From Aphelocoma coerulescens (Eukaryota > Chordata > Aves > Passeriformes > Corvidae): a DNA stretch of 64,000 nt. The translations under genes were made by a program, and so were the position numbers. Where the stretch lies: positions 49,308,078 to 49,372,077 of the forward strand of contig NC_091014.1 of the NCBI RefSeq assembly GCF_041296385.1, written 5' to 3'. Under the pieces are notes generated by a model. That model was not told the origin of the DNA. It ran no database searches and saw only the letters and a list, made by a program, of their open reading frames with translations. Shown piece by piece: positions 24,311 to 36,259 of the stretch. Position 1 is the first letter of the stretch. Each line of letters begins with the position of its first letter.

Positions 24311-25089
24311 GAGTGAGACTGGAGGGGGTGGAGAGGGTGGGAGGGAATGTGCTGCCAATTTGTTTTCCAATAAAGGAAATAAATGCCAACTTTCTTCAAG
24401 TGTGGATGATAATTCAGAGTTATTTTCAAGGCGGGGGTGTTACACAGGTAGCTGCATACAATCGAGGTGATTTTTTAAATGAAGAGACTTTGTATATGGT
24501 AGTGTTGTGGTTTGGTTACATATGGGGTACATTTTCACAGAATTCCCTCACAGGTGGTGATCCTTTCTTGGAAGCTCTGGTGGGGGTGGGTTGGGTAGAT
24601 TTAATATTTCCTCAAAGCTAATACACTGGCATTTCAGGTTCTGAGCGTATACCCCAACATTTTTGCTTTGTTTTACACTATTGCTTGGTGGATAAATTAT
24701 TGCAGAGGTGGGTGCACTGATCTTGGTTTTGTGTGTATTTCATCTGCTCTTTATGCTGCTTGTGAAAAGGAAATTAGTGTTTTGCAGAAAGTGATTAATG
24801 AAGCTGTGGTGGAAATCAATAGGTATTGTAGGTTTTCCATCCAGGTGATGATGTTTTCTTAGGCTTGTTGGTAACTATTTAGAATCTCTTCTTCATGGTG
24901 ACTCCTACAGGATATTGGGAAGCACACTGCTCTCCCAGCTGTGAAAATGTCTGAAGGAATGTTTGTTATTGAAGGCAAAGTTTGAGGGGCTAAGGATAAA
25001 ATCCATGAACTGATCTTGGTGCCTAGTATTTCTTCTCTCCACAATGCTCCTCTTCCTGTCAGTTTCCTTCTCACACTTGAGACTGTAAA

Positions 25090-25290
25090 ACTGGGTCCAG
25101 GAGTGCAGCTATGGTCTCACTGGTACGAAGTGTGGGGAGACAATAACTTCCTTTTCCAGTCTTGCTGGCTACACTCCTGCTAGTACAGCCTGTGTGTGGC
25201 TGGTCTTTGAGGGCTCACTGCTGAATCAAGTTCAACTTCTTCAGCAAACCCACAAGTCCAAATCTTTCCAGTAAAAAAAGGGGCCAAAAA
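25090..25290 (-). mobile_element. CR1 LINE fragment (late RT region)
   Basis: The + strand text (gtgcagctatggtctcactgg, then cttgctggctacactcctgc and agttcaacttcttcagcaaa) follows the reverse complement of the CR1 segment just upstream of the 'chipped' 3' half: vector of vertebrate-type wording 'tggtctcacc...ctggccacgctg...ttcaacttgct'. It is short and diverged, and probably belongs to the same old minus-strand CR1 cluster. Confidence 0.6.
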
Positions 25291-26620
25291 AGGGAATTTA
25301 GCACCTCAGTCTTTACCATGCCCCCTTGTCTCTAGGTTTCCTGTTCCACTGAGATATGGGGTACCCATTTTCATTTACTAGGGGTTTTTTTTGCTACCAG
25401 CTTACATCTATCTGCCCTTCACAACCCCCTTGTTAGTTTCAGCTCCATCTGAATTCCATCCCTGCAGGTTCAGGTAATGTCCCCCTATTACCCCTGGGTA
25501 GGTGTTCTTATTTCTTCCTTCCATGTCCTTATCTGTTGCACTTAATCAGAAGTTTCCTGCTCATTCATGCTGGCCACCTCCTTATTTTCTTGACTTGCTG
25601 CTAGCCTAGAGACAAAATGTGAAAGGGGACTTGTGTTTAGAAGAAATATTTCTCTTGGCTTCTAAATCTGATAAATTCAGGCATCAAGCAAGAAAAAATT
25701 TATACTAAGACCTTTCTTTTTGTTTTCAATTTACTTTGATCAAAATAATATTAATAATCTCAACTAAAAGAAACTCTCTACAAAAAGGTGCAGTATGGAA
25801 CTGACAATCAGCCAAGGAGCCAAAAGTGATTCTCTTCAGAATATTTTCCAGTTAAGACATCCAAAATTGAAAAACACCTTCTATAAGCCTTCAAAAAATT
25901 GATGTGGGAGAAACAACTATTCTAGGTCTCTTACATAGGCAGGTTGGTTCTGCTGAGACATGTTTTATTTGCCTTTGCAGTTTTATCTCCCTTATATTTA
26001 AACATAAGTTCTATGTTTTGAGTCTCAGTAGCTTGTAAAGATATTTAAAACATATTCTGGTTTCACACCTAAAATAATACTCATGACATTGTATGTAAGA
26101 CTTGATATTGCACAGTGAAGCTCCTAGAAATTAAGTAATAAGAGTAAAAAATTTTAAAATATCTGAAAAATCACTTATGAGTATGCTTATATCGTCAGCT
26201 AAATATAAGCAGAATAGAGTCAAATCCCAGCTCTTCTGTGATGCCATCCCATGTCCTTTGTTCAGGACCAGGTTCAAGAATGGTGAAAACGGTCCCTGAG
26301 GCAATTCACAGGTGACTCATCACATGCACATGCAAAGGTGTGATTTGTCTTATAGAAGTGAGAATGGTGCTCTGTTCCACACCAAACTACTTTTCTTTCA
26401 CACTCTTTAGCAATCTGTAAACTTCTCAGCAGAGAGGGAGAAAGGGTGCTGTGTTTTTTTAAAGTTAACAGTTCAATATCTCTTCTGCTTTAAAGAAAAC
26501 ATTGTAAGGGAAGGTCAGCTCAGACTAAAAAAACTAACAGCCAAAAAGAGAAACCTGTGACTTGGGTCAGGAACTTGTAGACTGTTAGCTATACAGAGAC
26601 CCCTTGTATAGCAAGAGACT
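25291..26620. other. unassigned intron-like sequence
   Basis: No gene or clear element is visible. AT-rich runs occur at 25,690-25,790 and 26,020-26,210. Confidence 0.45.
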
Positions 26621-26684
26621 GGATTTCATTTCAGTCTGCAATATCAGTGTTTCTATTTCTACTGTTTTCTGTCTTCTTGGTTGG
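26621..26684 (+). repeat. imperfect direct repeat, left copy (flanks the solo LTR)
   Basis: The segment starting ggatttcatttcagtctgc recurs at 27,277-27,342. The first 19 bases are identical, and the remainder (ttctatttctactg, ttttctg, cttgg) is roughly three-quarters alike with small shifts. The solo LTR at 26,700-27,014 lies between the two copies but is not part of them. Confidence 0.7.
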
Positions 26685-26693
26685 AGGGAAATT

Positions 26694-27020
26694 ATGTACT
26701 GTAGAGGGATTCCTTATGGAACAAGGGCATATGATACTCCTGGAAAGATTGGACAACCCAGGGTTGCTGAGGAAAAACCCCTAAACCGGCCCCTGGCTGC
26801 AGGCAGGCCTGGAAAGCATCTTGACAGTCCTTGGCAAAGTTATGCACTGGTCGGCTCCCCCAAGGATTAGGGGCCGTCTAGAGGGACTGGGTGTGAATCT
26901 TTGCAAAAGTAGATATAAGCTTGTATAGGTAAACAATAGAGGGAGAAAGATGCTCAAATCGTATCGGTGTTCGTGTCGTTACTCTGGCCAGCTCTCCGGA
27001 CTCGGTCCCTAACAATGTAC
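26694..27020 (+). mobile_element. solo endogenous-retrovirus LTR with 6-bp target-site duplication
   Basis: The LTR proper spans 26,700-27,014 (315 bp), beginning TGTAGAGGG and ending CCCTAACA, with TG...CA termini. The six bases ATGTAC occur immediately before (26,694-26,699) and after (27,015-27,020), a perfect target-site duplication. A TATA-like gatataagc near 26,908 and the final gttcgtgtcgttactctgg segment suggest + orientation. No gag, pol or env lies beside it, so the internal part was lost by LTR-LTR recombination. A 6-bp duplication fits class II (beta/alpharetrovirus-like) insertions. It is not a gene. Confidence 0.9.
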
Positions 27021-27276
27021 AAAATGAAGCATACATGTAAAAACTGGCAAAATAAAGAGAAAACCCAGAGATGTCCAGGACTGACTGAGGACAAAATGCC
27101 AGTCTTGTAACCTATCATTAATTATTCAATTTCCATCTTTGTTGCAGATGAGCAATTAATATCCTTCACTTTTGATAGGAGTATAATATAAAGAGATGTA
27201 TAAGGTGATTCCTTGAGACAGCAACACGGAGAGCATTGGGACAGATGGAAAAGGGAAAGATTTAACAGATTCATTG

Positions 27277-27342
27277 GGATTTCATTTCAGTCTGCCTTAA
27301 CAATATTTCTACCTCCACTGCTTTTCTGCTCTCTTGACTTGG
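27277..27342 (+). repeat. imperfect direct repeat, right copy
   Basis: This is the second copy of the segment at 26,621-26,684, sharing the exact start ggatttcatttcagtctgc and a similar T/C-rich continuation. Divergence between copies suggests the duplication is old. The LTR sits between the two copies and is absent from both. Confidence 0.7.
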
Positions 27343-28351
27343 TGATGTCCTTTCCTTACTACTAACCCCCTCCTCCAGTTTGAGGGCTGCACGAATCTTC
27401 CTAGTCCTGTCACAAAAGCGCTACAGGTACAAATAAATGTCTACTCACTGCATGTTATACCACAAAGTTATTTTACCCCCATTACACCTACACTGCTTGG
27501 GAACAGGTTAGAGATCATTCATCGAGTATTTCAAGGTTAAGCAAGCAGTGATCTGCTGGCAAGAAACTTAAGCTCAGCTTTCAATAACCATTTCGTTTTT
27601 GAGTTGACTGCCAAAATTATAACAAAGCCAAAAACTTTCCAGAGAGCAGAACAGATGGCATATGGGTTTGCAGACCTCTGCTATGATGCTGGTCCTAGTT
27701 GATGCCAAACTGTTGTGCCTTAATTGTCTAACATGGCTACCTTGCAGAGAGCATCTATGCCCAGATCCAGACCTTGATGGGAACCAAAAATGAAGGCAAA
27801 GTATCTCTTTAACCAGAAGTCATCTGGCTCCATTTTGTATTCTTCAAATTAGCACCTCAGTGTCTATCATTAAAAGTCTGGGGAATGACTTGGTCCCATT
27901 AAAGTATTTTCAAGCAGTTAACTACAAAATGTAGTTGGCACCAGTTGAAAAGTCCCTGAAAACAGCTAATTGCTCGACTCTGGCAATGGGATATTCATTC
28001 CCTTGCTGTGAGCTCCATGGGCTGTTCTGCTTCTCATATCATTCCTCTACTTTTGGTCTTGCAAGCCTCAGCCTGCTCACCTGCACTGCTGCAGGGAGGC
28101 CAGAGTGGACACAGAAAACCTCATTCAGCCCCAGGGCCCTTCATTAAAGTCTGCATGAGACTCTTACAGAGGAGTATGTTGCAGACCACTTACCGATAGG
28201 ACAAATGCAAGAAAGTCCTTGCTAGCAATGGGGTAAGCGCTTCTGGGATGGATATCAGACTTTTAGGCAGCCCAGATGGCTACAGCAGGATGGAAGTAGA
28301 AAAAGCACTGAGATTCTTTGCAATGAGGTGAATGAAACAACATGGGTGTCT
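27343..28351. other. unassigned intron-like sequence
   Basis: I see nothing identifiable here. No dynein exon, LTR edge or CR1 tail was found. Confidence 0.45.
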
Positions 28352-28632
28352 CTTCCCAAGTATCAAGTGACAGAAAAAATGGATATAGCCTTGAGTAATA
28401 CCAGAGGAGGTTTAGATTGGATATTTGGAAAAATTTCTTCACTGAAATGGCTGTCAAGCATTGGAACAGGCTGCCCAGAAAAGTAGTGGAACTGTCATTC
28501 CTGGAGGTATTTTGATGTGAAGATGTTGTGCTTAGGGGCATAGTTTAGTGGAGGACTTGGTAGTGCTGGGTAACAGTTAGACTCAATGACCTTAAGGGTC
28601 TTTTCCAACCTAAATGATTCTATAATTTTATA
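28352..28632 (+). mobile_element. CR1 LINE 3' end fragment
   Basis: The order of features is the standard CR1 end: ggtttagattggatattt (the RT C-terminal FRLDI codons), a 'ttcttcactg' step, ggaacaggctgcccagaa, ggaggtattttgatg, gactcaatgaccttaaggg and the terminal gattctataattt. It is a 5'-truncated copy of about 280 bp with many substitutions. Confidence 0.9.
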
Positions 28633-29517
28633 AATATATGTGAGGGCCCTTGGAGGCACAGCAGTGCCTGCAGGAAGAACATGGATGATCATCTCCGGTG
28701 TGCTGTGTTGACCATCAACTGAAATCCTACAAGTGCCTGCCTGAAACCATCACCAGATACCCAAGTGTGCTGTAAATCTGCCAGTACCTCCTTTTCAAGT
28801 CAGAGCTACATGAGAGCCTAAGCAAAAGTTTCCAAATGTACTAAAAAATATCATGTGTCAAGAGAAATAACCCTCCACTTCAGGTCTGTTGCACTTGTGA
28901 AATAACTCAGCCTTACTCCTCAAGAAGGCCCCAGCAGATTAGGTCTAGGCACGCCTGCTTCCCTTGGCTACGACGCGTTCAACTACATTTGCAGCTGTAT
29001 CCACCTTTGGCACAGCAGTTGGTGCAGAAGCCCAGCCTGTGCACTGCTTCCCTGGAGGGCTGCTCTTCAGGAAATCTTAGAAGCCACCTCTGTTCCCATT
29101 CAGCCACAAAGCTCTCTCTGAGAGCTTCTCTGGGGCTACACACTCAAAGCTCAATCAGTCCACTTAGTGCTCCTTCTCTCTCCTTCATCCTTCTCCAGCC
29201 ATCCCTGCTTCTCTCTAATTCCTCTGCTTCTCATGAAGAGACTCTTGGAGCATTGAAGGCAGCAAATTCCTCTCACCCTGCATACAAGGCACATGCTTTT
29301 ATTTTGGATGATGCAGCAGAGATGACAGTATGTTCAGGCCCTGGTCAGGACATCTTAGCTACTCCTCATAACTATCCTCAGTGAAGACTAACATTTACAG
29401 CCGTATGATAATGCTAAGAAACAATTGTTCTGCTTCTTTTCATTTCTATTTAAAAATAAAAATAAGTAATAAGATCAAGTTAATGAAATGCAAAAAATGT
29501 CCCTGCAGTGCAAGAGA
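28633..29517. other. unassigned sequence
   Basis: An open frame of 131 codons (28,989-29,384, +) is rich in Ser and Leu and has no domain, motif or splice context that I recognise. I treat it as chance. Confidence 0.4.
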
Positions 29518-29650
29518 GAGTCATTAATGTTGGAAAAGACCTCTAAAGGCTCTGAACCCAAGCGTTAACCCAGCACCACTGTGTTCACCACTAAACCATG
29601 TCCCCAAGTGCCACGTCTAGATACTTTTGGGTGATGCTGCCGCTTCTCTG
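29518..29650 (-). mobile_element. CR1 LINE 3' UTR fragment
   Basis: The + strand shows the reverse complement of a CR1 3' end: aatgttggaaaagacctct, ccactaaaccatgtcccca and gtgccacgtctagatactttt. The terminal octamer repeats are eroded. Only about 130 bp remain. Confidence 0.85.
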
Positions 29651-32600
29651 TGCAGTTAAAATTCTTTTAAAAGAATTTGACCTTCCAGACTGACTGAGCC
29701 CTGCTAAAGATCTCCTATTCCTGCTTTTTCTAGTACTCAGTAAATATACTGACTCTGTAACAATCACAACACTTCTCTATTAAAATGCTCATCCCTTTGT
29801 GCATCACAGTTCACCATGTCATTGCTTACCTACTAACAACTGCAGTACAGAACATATCAAAATGGTACAGTAAATCAAAAATGGTAATAAATGACCAGTA
29901 CTACTCTCACACTGACTACATGTGTGCTCCTCTTAAAAGTTTATCATATATTCAGTCCCTGTGTAGAATGCTGTGCTTCTCTGGTTAAATTAAACCAACA
30001 GAGGTTGTTCATTTCCACCTCTAAGAAACACACTAGACAAATTAGATAGTAGGATAATGATCTCTGTTAAAGAATTTGTAGAGATAAGAAGCAATAACAC
30101 ACTGCACAACCTGGCTAAAATTCTGTATATTTACCTTCATAAAAGAAGGAAAAAATAATCTAAGTACCTCTCAATTAAAATAATAATAAATATTGCTATT
30201 TATAGTTGTATAATTACTGAATTTTCTCTACCTTGGACTGTTCTGTGCCTTTTAGTGTTTGCCATGACCGACACATTGTATATTGATAAAACACCATCTT
30301 TTAGAAAATCCTTTACAGATAATGTAAACACATGGCAGATTTTGAGATCCTTTATTTGTTTTTAACTAATCTTGTTTCCTTTTAAATAGGATTTTTTAAA
30401 ACACATCAGAATTTATCAATAAAGGAAATCCAAAACTGCTTTTAAAATTTGTATGTCATTCCATGCAAGAGATCATTGCTTTCTGCATGAATTTTAAAGA
30501 CCACTGCTTAGTGACAGTGACTGGAAGTTCAGAAGAACTATCTTAAACATGCAGGCAAAGAAAAAACAATGACATGCCAGCAGTGCTCTTAGGGACTGAG
30601 AGGTGAAGTAGCAACCTCAAGGCCCAGCTCTGTCATATCTGTCAGAGGAGAATGCTGGGGGAAAACATTGAACTAAAAAAGTAAGTGATTTACAACCTCA
30701 TTCTCATAGAATGAGTGTCATTGTTCTTGCAGGCAAAAAACGTGGTGCAAGTACAGTGGCCACTGAGCTAAAAACACAGTACAAATGAATTTCCATAATC
30801 TCAGCCAGGAAAATCCTGCACCTGGGAATATCTTAGTCCTGCAAAGCATTAGGCTACCTTTGATATAGGTATCATGTATCTGTTGAATGAATTGGTACTT
30901 CAAAAAAACCTTTTTCATGTAGAAAAATGACAGGCAGGACTTGGAGATAAGGGAAAACATAAGGATTAATTTTGTGTTATTTCACCTTCATTTCATTTGC
31001 CCTTTGTCTGCCTTTCCTCTCTTTCTCAAGGATTTGGGCACTAAAAGCCAGCGTAGTGATTAAGACTATTTTGGTGTGGTTTGTATGAATTTTTTTCTCC
31101 CCTCTATAATCTGCATGTCTCACAGACAATGCCTGAATCCCAAGCAATTACTTCAGTATTGCTTTATCATATGTGTCAATAGGGTTTAATCCACTGGCAT
31201 TCATTGAACTGCTGAATCTGGGCTTGGAGAAAAAAAAAATATTTTTTGTAAAACATATGCACCAAACAGTAATGATAACCAAAACTCCCTAATCAAATAT
31301 TACTCCATGGTCCTAATGGAGCTTCTGCTCCTGAAGCTTTGCAGGTCTTTTGCTTTGAGTCACTCCTGCAGCCTACCCTAGTTTATAGTTTCTGTATAAC
31401 ACAGCTATTTGTGCTGCTGCAGATCACGCTGATTTCTTATTAGTGCACCTGCAGATCCCTAAATCTGCTGTAACAAATACCCAATGAGCAACTGATGGTT
31501 TTGCAGAGTTTAAGATGAATTTCTGGTTCAGGTGCCTAAGAACACAGATGGGTATCTGGTGGCATTTTTAGATGCCCATCATCACCTAGAGCTCATAGCT
31601 TTTGTAATTTCATCTGCATTTTTAGAAGACAGTTTTAATGCTTTGTCAGGCCTTCAAGGTCAAGCTGTTACACAAACGAAAAACAAAGAGAGAAATTAAA
31701 ATCCATTTTTGCAAAGCCAATGACATTTGTAATTTGGAACTTCCATTTAGGCACTGGTAAAAATGGAAAAGCCCTCCTTCTATCAAGCCATATTGTTTAC
31801 CTAATAAATAAACTGTGGCTTCTGGTTTTAGATGAAATTTCTACTTTCTTACTGTTTCTCATAATATGTAAGTTCCTGCAGAGCTGCTGCATCATTCATC
31901 CAAACTCACATAAAGAAACAAAAGAAAACATAATCAGAGCTGTGCTTATTAAATCAGTAGACATTGTCTATCTGCTGATAACAAAGAGCTGATAAAACTT
32001 GGGGGGGCTGTACTTTGGCACAACATGAGATATCTACATTCTGCAAAGATGTATATTTATAACTGGAATTTCTTACAACAATAGAAACAAAGCTATGAAT
32101 AAATTTTTGCAGATTGGGATCATATAAAATGGACAGGGTTTTATAAAGTCTCACAAAGGTACATAACTAACTTGTACTGCAGTCTCTTGGCTACTGAAGC
32201 AGGCAGGAGGCTGAACATTCCTTGGACCACCAGACCTGTGCAACTATAATTGCTCTATTTGTAGCATGTCAGGATCATACCAGGCAAACTCTGGTACTTC
32301 ACTAATAGCAACCACCCCATTTTATTTTGTACAGAAAATGGTTCTGCGCAGAGTTTCAGCTGACAGATCTTTCCTTTGACATCTCTTGGTGTCAGCACCT
32401 TTTTCCTCTCCAGCCAGGCAGTAAGGAAATTGTGGATTTTGGCAGTAACCAAGCACTGAATGAAAGAGATTAATACAGTCAAGCATAAAGTATCAACTGA
32501 ACATAGTGGTCTAATGTCCCTCCTGCCTTCAAACATACCAAGTACATGCAATATTTAAGACTGAAATTCTTCTTTTTATCTTGGTTTCCTCAGGAAACGA

Positions 32601-33915
32601 GGAAATACATTTGCGAATACACTACATCTTCAGACACATTTCCTTCTCTCTCTCCAAAAATTTTTGAACCCTAAAGGCCAAGTTTATTTTATTATCATCA
32701 TATCTAATAGAAAGATGGCGATCTGAGAACATTCAGCTTTGGTAAGAAGAAAGACTTCACTGTTGACTTTGCTCTATTGATTGCATGGAACCTCCTTCTC
32801 TCTATGGACAGGAGCAACCCCATAACTATAGCTCCTTCCCCAGCCCTCCTCTATCAGCATGCCACCAGACCAGAGCTTACATGGAAACCCCTCCTTTCCA
32901 AGGGATTTGGATCACTTGTGTAAGTGGAAAGATTTTACACAGATCTACCATGGGAATTTTCTTTTCAATAGGCAATTTCATTTTCTGGAAATTTCAAACA
33001 AGAGAGGAGATCAGTATGAGACTATTTGCTGCCAAAAGAATGCAAAAGTAACCAAAACAATTAAGACAGGGTAGAAAATATTGCTAAGTACATTACTTCC
33101 AGGCCTCAAGGAGCATGATTTTATTTTAAACATAGTATTTCAAAGTATGTATAGAGCAGCTAATCCCTAATATTTCTTTTGCCTCTTGACTTGACTGGTC
33201 CTTGCACCATCACATGATGGAGTGCAGCAAATTACATTCACCAACAGTCAACTCCAGATGCTAACAGCTACTAATTAGTAAGGGAGAGAGGGAAAGCACT
33301 GCTTTGCTACCTGTTGCCATAGCATTTAATAGACTCTACTCCCTCAAACCCCGGGTTCCCATCCCTCCTGCCCCACAGGTGCCATTAGTAGAGAATAATG
33401 GTTCCCAGGCTGAGGTCTGCAGATCACAGATGAGCTGCAAAGCCTCACTTTGAAAGGTTTCCTAATTGGCAGCACACACGTGTTTTCCCAGCTGCTGCAG
33501 AGTATGAATGCTCCCGCCTTAGCTGGGTGAAAGCAGGTATGTTCTCCAGCATGTGAAAAGCCCATGTTAGGTCCAGCTGCCACTTATTTATCTGGGGAAC
33601 TTAGAGCAGCAATAGAGGAATTTCTTGTTGAGCAGCAGTATGTTCCTTCAATAACAAGCTGTGTCTAGAGGCAGTACTTCAAAACTTTCCTGGTTCATAT
33701 TACGAGCTTTCAATACTATCACACCAGGACAAAACCTGCATGTTGTCATATACTTTTAAAACACACTCATGGTATTTCTGAAATACATAAGACTTCTGTG
33801 TGTTCATGGGTTTGGGTTTTGACTTTTTGTCTGTGTCTGCTAAACATCCCTTTGTACCTGGGGAAAGTAATATTTATTTGAAAGAAGCTTATTGCTGAAA
33901 GTCAAGGTAAACCTG
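29651..33915. other. AT-rich intron-like sequence
   Basis: No confident feature is visible. Weak dynein-like snippets at 31,509-31,560 (EFKMNFWF-R-LR) and 32,786-32,940 were considered but not called. AT-rich microsatellite-like runs occur around 30,175-30,200. Confidence 0.4.
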
Positions 33916-34092
33916 TGTCATGGTTTAAACCCAGCAAGCAACCAACCCCCACAGAGCCAATCAGTCATTCTCCCAGAAGAAGCTGGGGGAGAGAATGGGA
34001 AGAGTAAAACTGAGAAAACTCATGGATTGAGATAAAGACAGCTTAGGCAAAACTCATGCTCACAAGCAAAGCAAGGAATTAATTCACACTAA
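33916..34092 (-). mobile_element. truncated LTR (3' end of an avian ERV LTR)
   Basis: The segment starts TGTCATGGTTTAAACCCAGC and continues with a ccacagagccaatcagtc and gggggagagaatggg pattern, then tgagataaagacag. This matches an LTR family I recall as common in passerines and other birds, in reverse orientation, so the LTR's 3' end is at 33,916. The match stops near 34,092, leaving roughly the last 175 bp. I see no target-site duplication because the other end is missing. Confidence 0.75.
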
Positions 34093-36231
34093 AAAGACAG
34101 GAAATCCTTAAAATAATTTAACACTAGCAAAAAAATGGACAACATATAACTTGGTCTAATAAATCTGTTCTATTATTCTGAAGACATATCCATTATTAAC
34201 ATAACAGCTTTAAATTGGGTTCATTATATTCATCACTCTGCAAGCAGCAATTTGCTACTCTAGCTTTTGAGTGCATCAAATTCATAACTTTGTAGACTAT
34301 ATTTTTGTATGCATGTGATCAGGAAAATTCACACCACTTCAAAAGAACACCTTTTTAAAAAGTTGTTGAACAGACCAGTACCATTTTCTAAAATCGTGGA
34401 TGAATTTTCCTTCTGTATTAAATGGGTAAATATGGCAAGAAATGGTCTTCCTCCTCTAGTCCCCAAAACACAGTTTGTATGTATAACTGAAGTTTTCTCT
34501 GTCATTGTAGACACAATGGTATTCTTGGCAGTCACAGCAGAGGATGGAGGGATTGTCAGATTTCACTGTTCATTTTCTACTCTGGTTTTATGTCTCCAGT
34601 TTCCCCTTTCTTGCATGATCATTTCATCCACTCCCCTTTGTGTTACTGTAACTACTCCTTCATTATCTCTTTCTTTTCCCTTCCTCCTGTTCCTCATGAC
34701 CTGACTGCACCTTCATTCACCCACCTTCTCTCATGTTATAAAACCATGGGTCCTGAGGTATTCCAGTTCCTCTCGTGCCCTCTGTGGCTTCACTAGTCTC
34801 TTATTACATGTCCGTGCAACACTGAGAGCACAGTCACCACACACTGAAGAAAGCTGAAGCCCTCCAAAGAACTTAAGAAAAGGAATTAACAACTTCTGTG
34901 AATTGATTTTAGGAATCAGTGGATGACAACCCCTGCTTTCCTTCCCCAAATCTCAGACCCGAGTGTCAGCTCTCATAACTCTGTTTTTTAATCAGCTAAC
35001 TTTGATGAAAAGTTTAGCTGAGTCCAGCACACTTGCTCAGGAGGAAAGGACACCAATGTTAACTGCCTTAAAATCCAAGCCAACAAGAAAACACTGGAGT
35101 TTCAGGAGATTACAAGTGAAAATAAGTGGGCTATTACAAGTGAAAATAAGCCCCAGCAGTGAAATCTGTTAAAGAAAATCTTATGCCATAGCTTTTCACT
35201 GTCCTAAAAATGGGATAGGCTGATGAGCTGTCAAGGAAGAAAGAAACATTGTCAAATTCACATCATCTTTCCAAATTCCTGTCTGCTGGGAAGCTTTTCC
35301 AGATGAAGACAAATGGCCACTCTGCATGGAAAACTAGACTCAGCCGCTATCCCACCCCCAGGTTCAGGATGAAGTAAGAGAAGATAGAAAAAAGATCTTA
35401 GAAAAAAGATCACCTTTGTAAAGTTCAAAAGCCCTCTTTTACCCATTAAATCCCTGCATTCCTGCTGAAGGGTGTGGGCGCAAAATGGTGCTGCCTGACT
35501 TGGGCATCAGCCTTGTGGGTTTTCAACTCTAGTGAGAGGTAATAAAATACAGCTAGAAAAATCTACCAATTCAGAGGACAAGAGCTTTTTACCAAATCTC
35601 TTCATATAGGTTCAAGGACAATAATCCCTTGGAATCTTTCCTCTCAGTAAAGTAATGCCTGTTCCTGCTTCCCCCTGACAGGAAACTGCAGAAGGCAGTC
35701 ATCAGTTACCTAGGCTCAAAGGGCTGTGTTTCAATCGATATAATTACCCTCCTCATGCCAGGAGCTCCCACTTCATCGAATAGTTTAAATCCAGGGGCCA
35801 GTCTCCTCTGTGGCAGGTGTTGCGCTACCATCCCATGCTCTCAGGTTTAAAAAGAAGGTGAACATCCAAAGTCAAGACAAAAAAAAATTCTGGAGCATTA
35901 TGAAGGGTGCTTAGAAATGAAAAATCATTACTTTCTCACAGAAGAGAAGGAAACTTTTCATCATCTATTAATGCAAAGGAAACATTTTTTCTCCCTGGTT
36001 TGGTCTTTTTTTCCTTATGCTGAGTATACAAGCTCAGTTTTCAATTAAAATGTTTCACTTATTTCTGCTCACTGCTTGGAAATCAAAGCAATGCACTGTA
36101 TTGACTAAAAGGGAAAAAACCCAATACTTGACAGTAACAGGACTTTCAAAATTAGTTCATTCGGCTCCATTCAAATTATGTTTCTTGATATGCTAAGTGA
36201 CCAAAATTGTAAAATTTTTAATTGTTTGCTT
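34093..36231. other. unassigned intron-like sequence
   Basis: A 131-codon open frame (34,309-34,704, +) has no recognisable motif. A small tandem duplication of attacaagtgaaaataag lies at 35,109-35,150, and a gaaaaaagatc doublet near 35,386-35,411. Nothing else was identified. Confidence 0.45.
35109..35150 (+). repeat. 24-bp-period tandem duplication
   Basis: The 18-base unit attacaagtgaaaataag occurs exactly twice, at 35,109-35,126 and 35,133-35,150, with six bases between. It is likely a replication-slippage duplication. Confidence 0.85.
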
Positions 36232-36258
36232 CCCCCCCCCCCCCCCCCCCCAGCCCCC
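36232..36258 (+). repeat. poly-C run (20 C, then AG and 5 C)
   Basis: Twenty consecutive C at 36,232-36,251 are followed by AG and a further C5. The opposite strand is poly-G and could fold as a G-quadruplex. The exact length is unreliable in any assembly because such runs are hard to sequence. Confidence 0.9.
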
Positions 36259-36259
36259 A

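Noticed and set aside
24495..24530. TGTGGTTTGG stretch as another LTR start like the one at 38,188
   Set aside because: Similarity ends after about a dozen bases, with no matching end or target duplication.
28989..29384. 131-codon Ser/Leu-rich frame
   Set aside because: No homology is recognised, and there is no promoter or splice evidence.
31509..31600. EFKMNFWF-R-LR frame as a dynein DFR.YITT.LRNPHYLPEV exon
   Set aside because: The F-K, R and L-R positions agree, but an extra codon is needed, NPHYLP is absent and no following sequence fits. It would be in the right place, so it should be re-tested by alignment.
32786..32940. Snippets resembling AAA5 GTPVL...EELD...FKQ
   Set aside because: Identity is very low and would need several deletions. 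The segment at 21,574-21,753 fits that region far better in length and phase.
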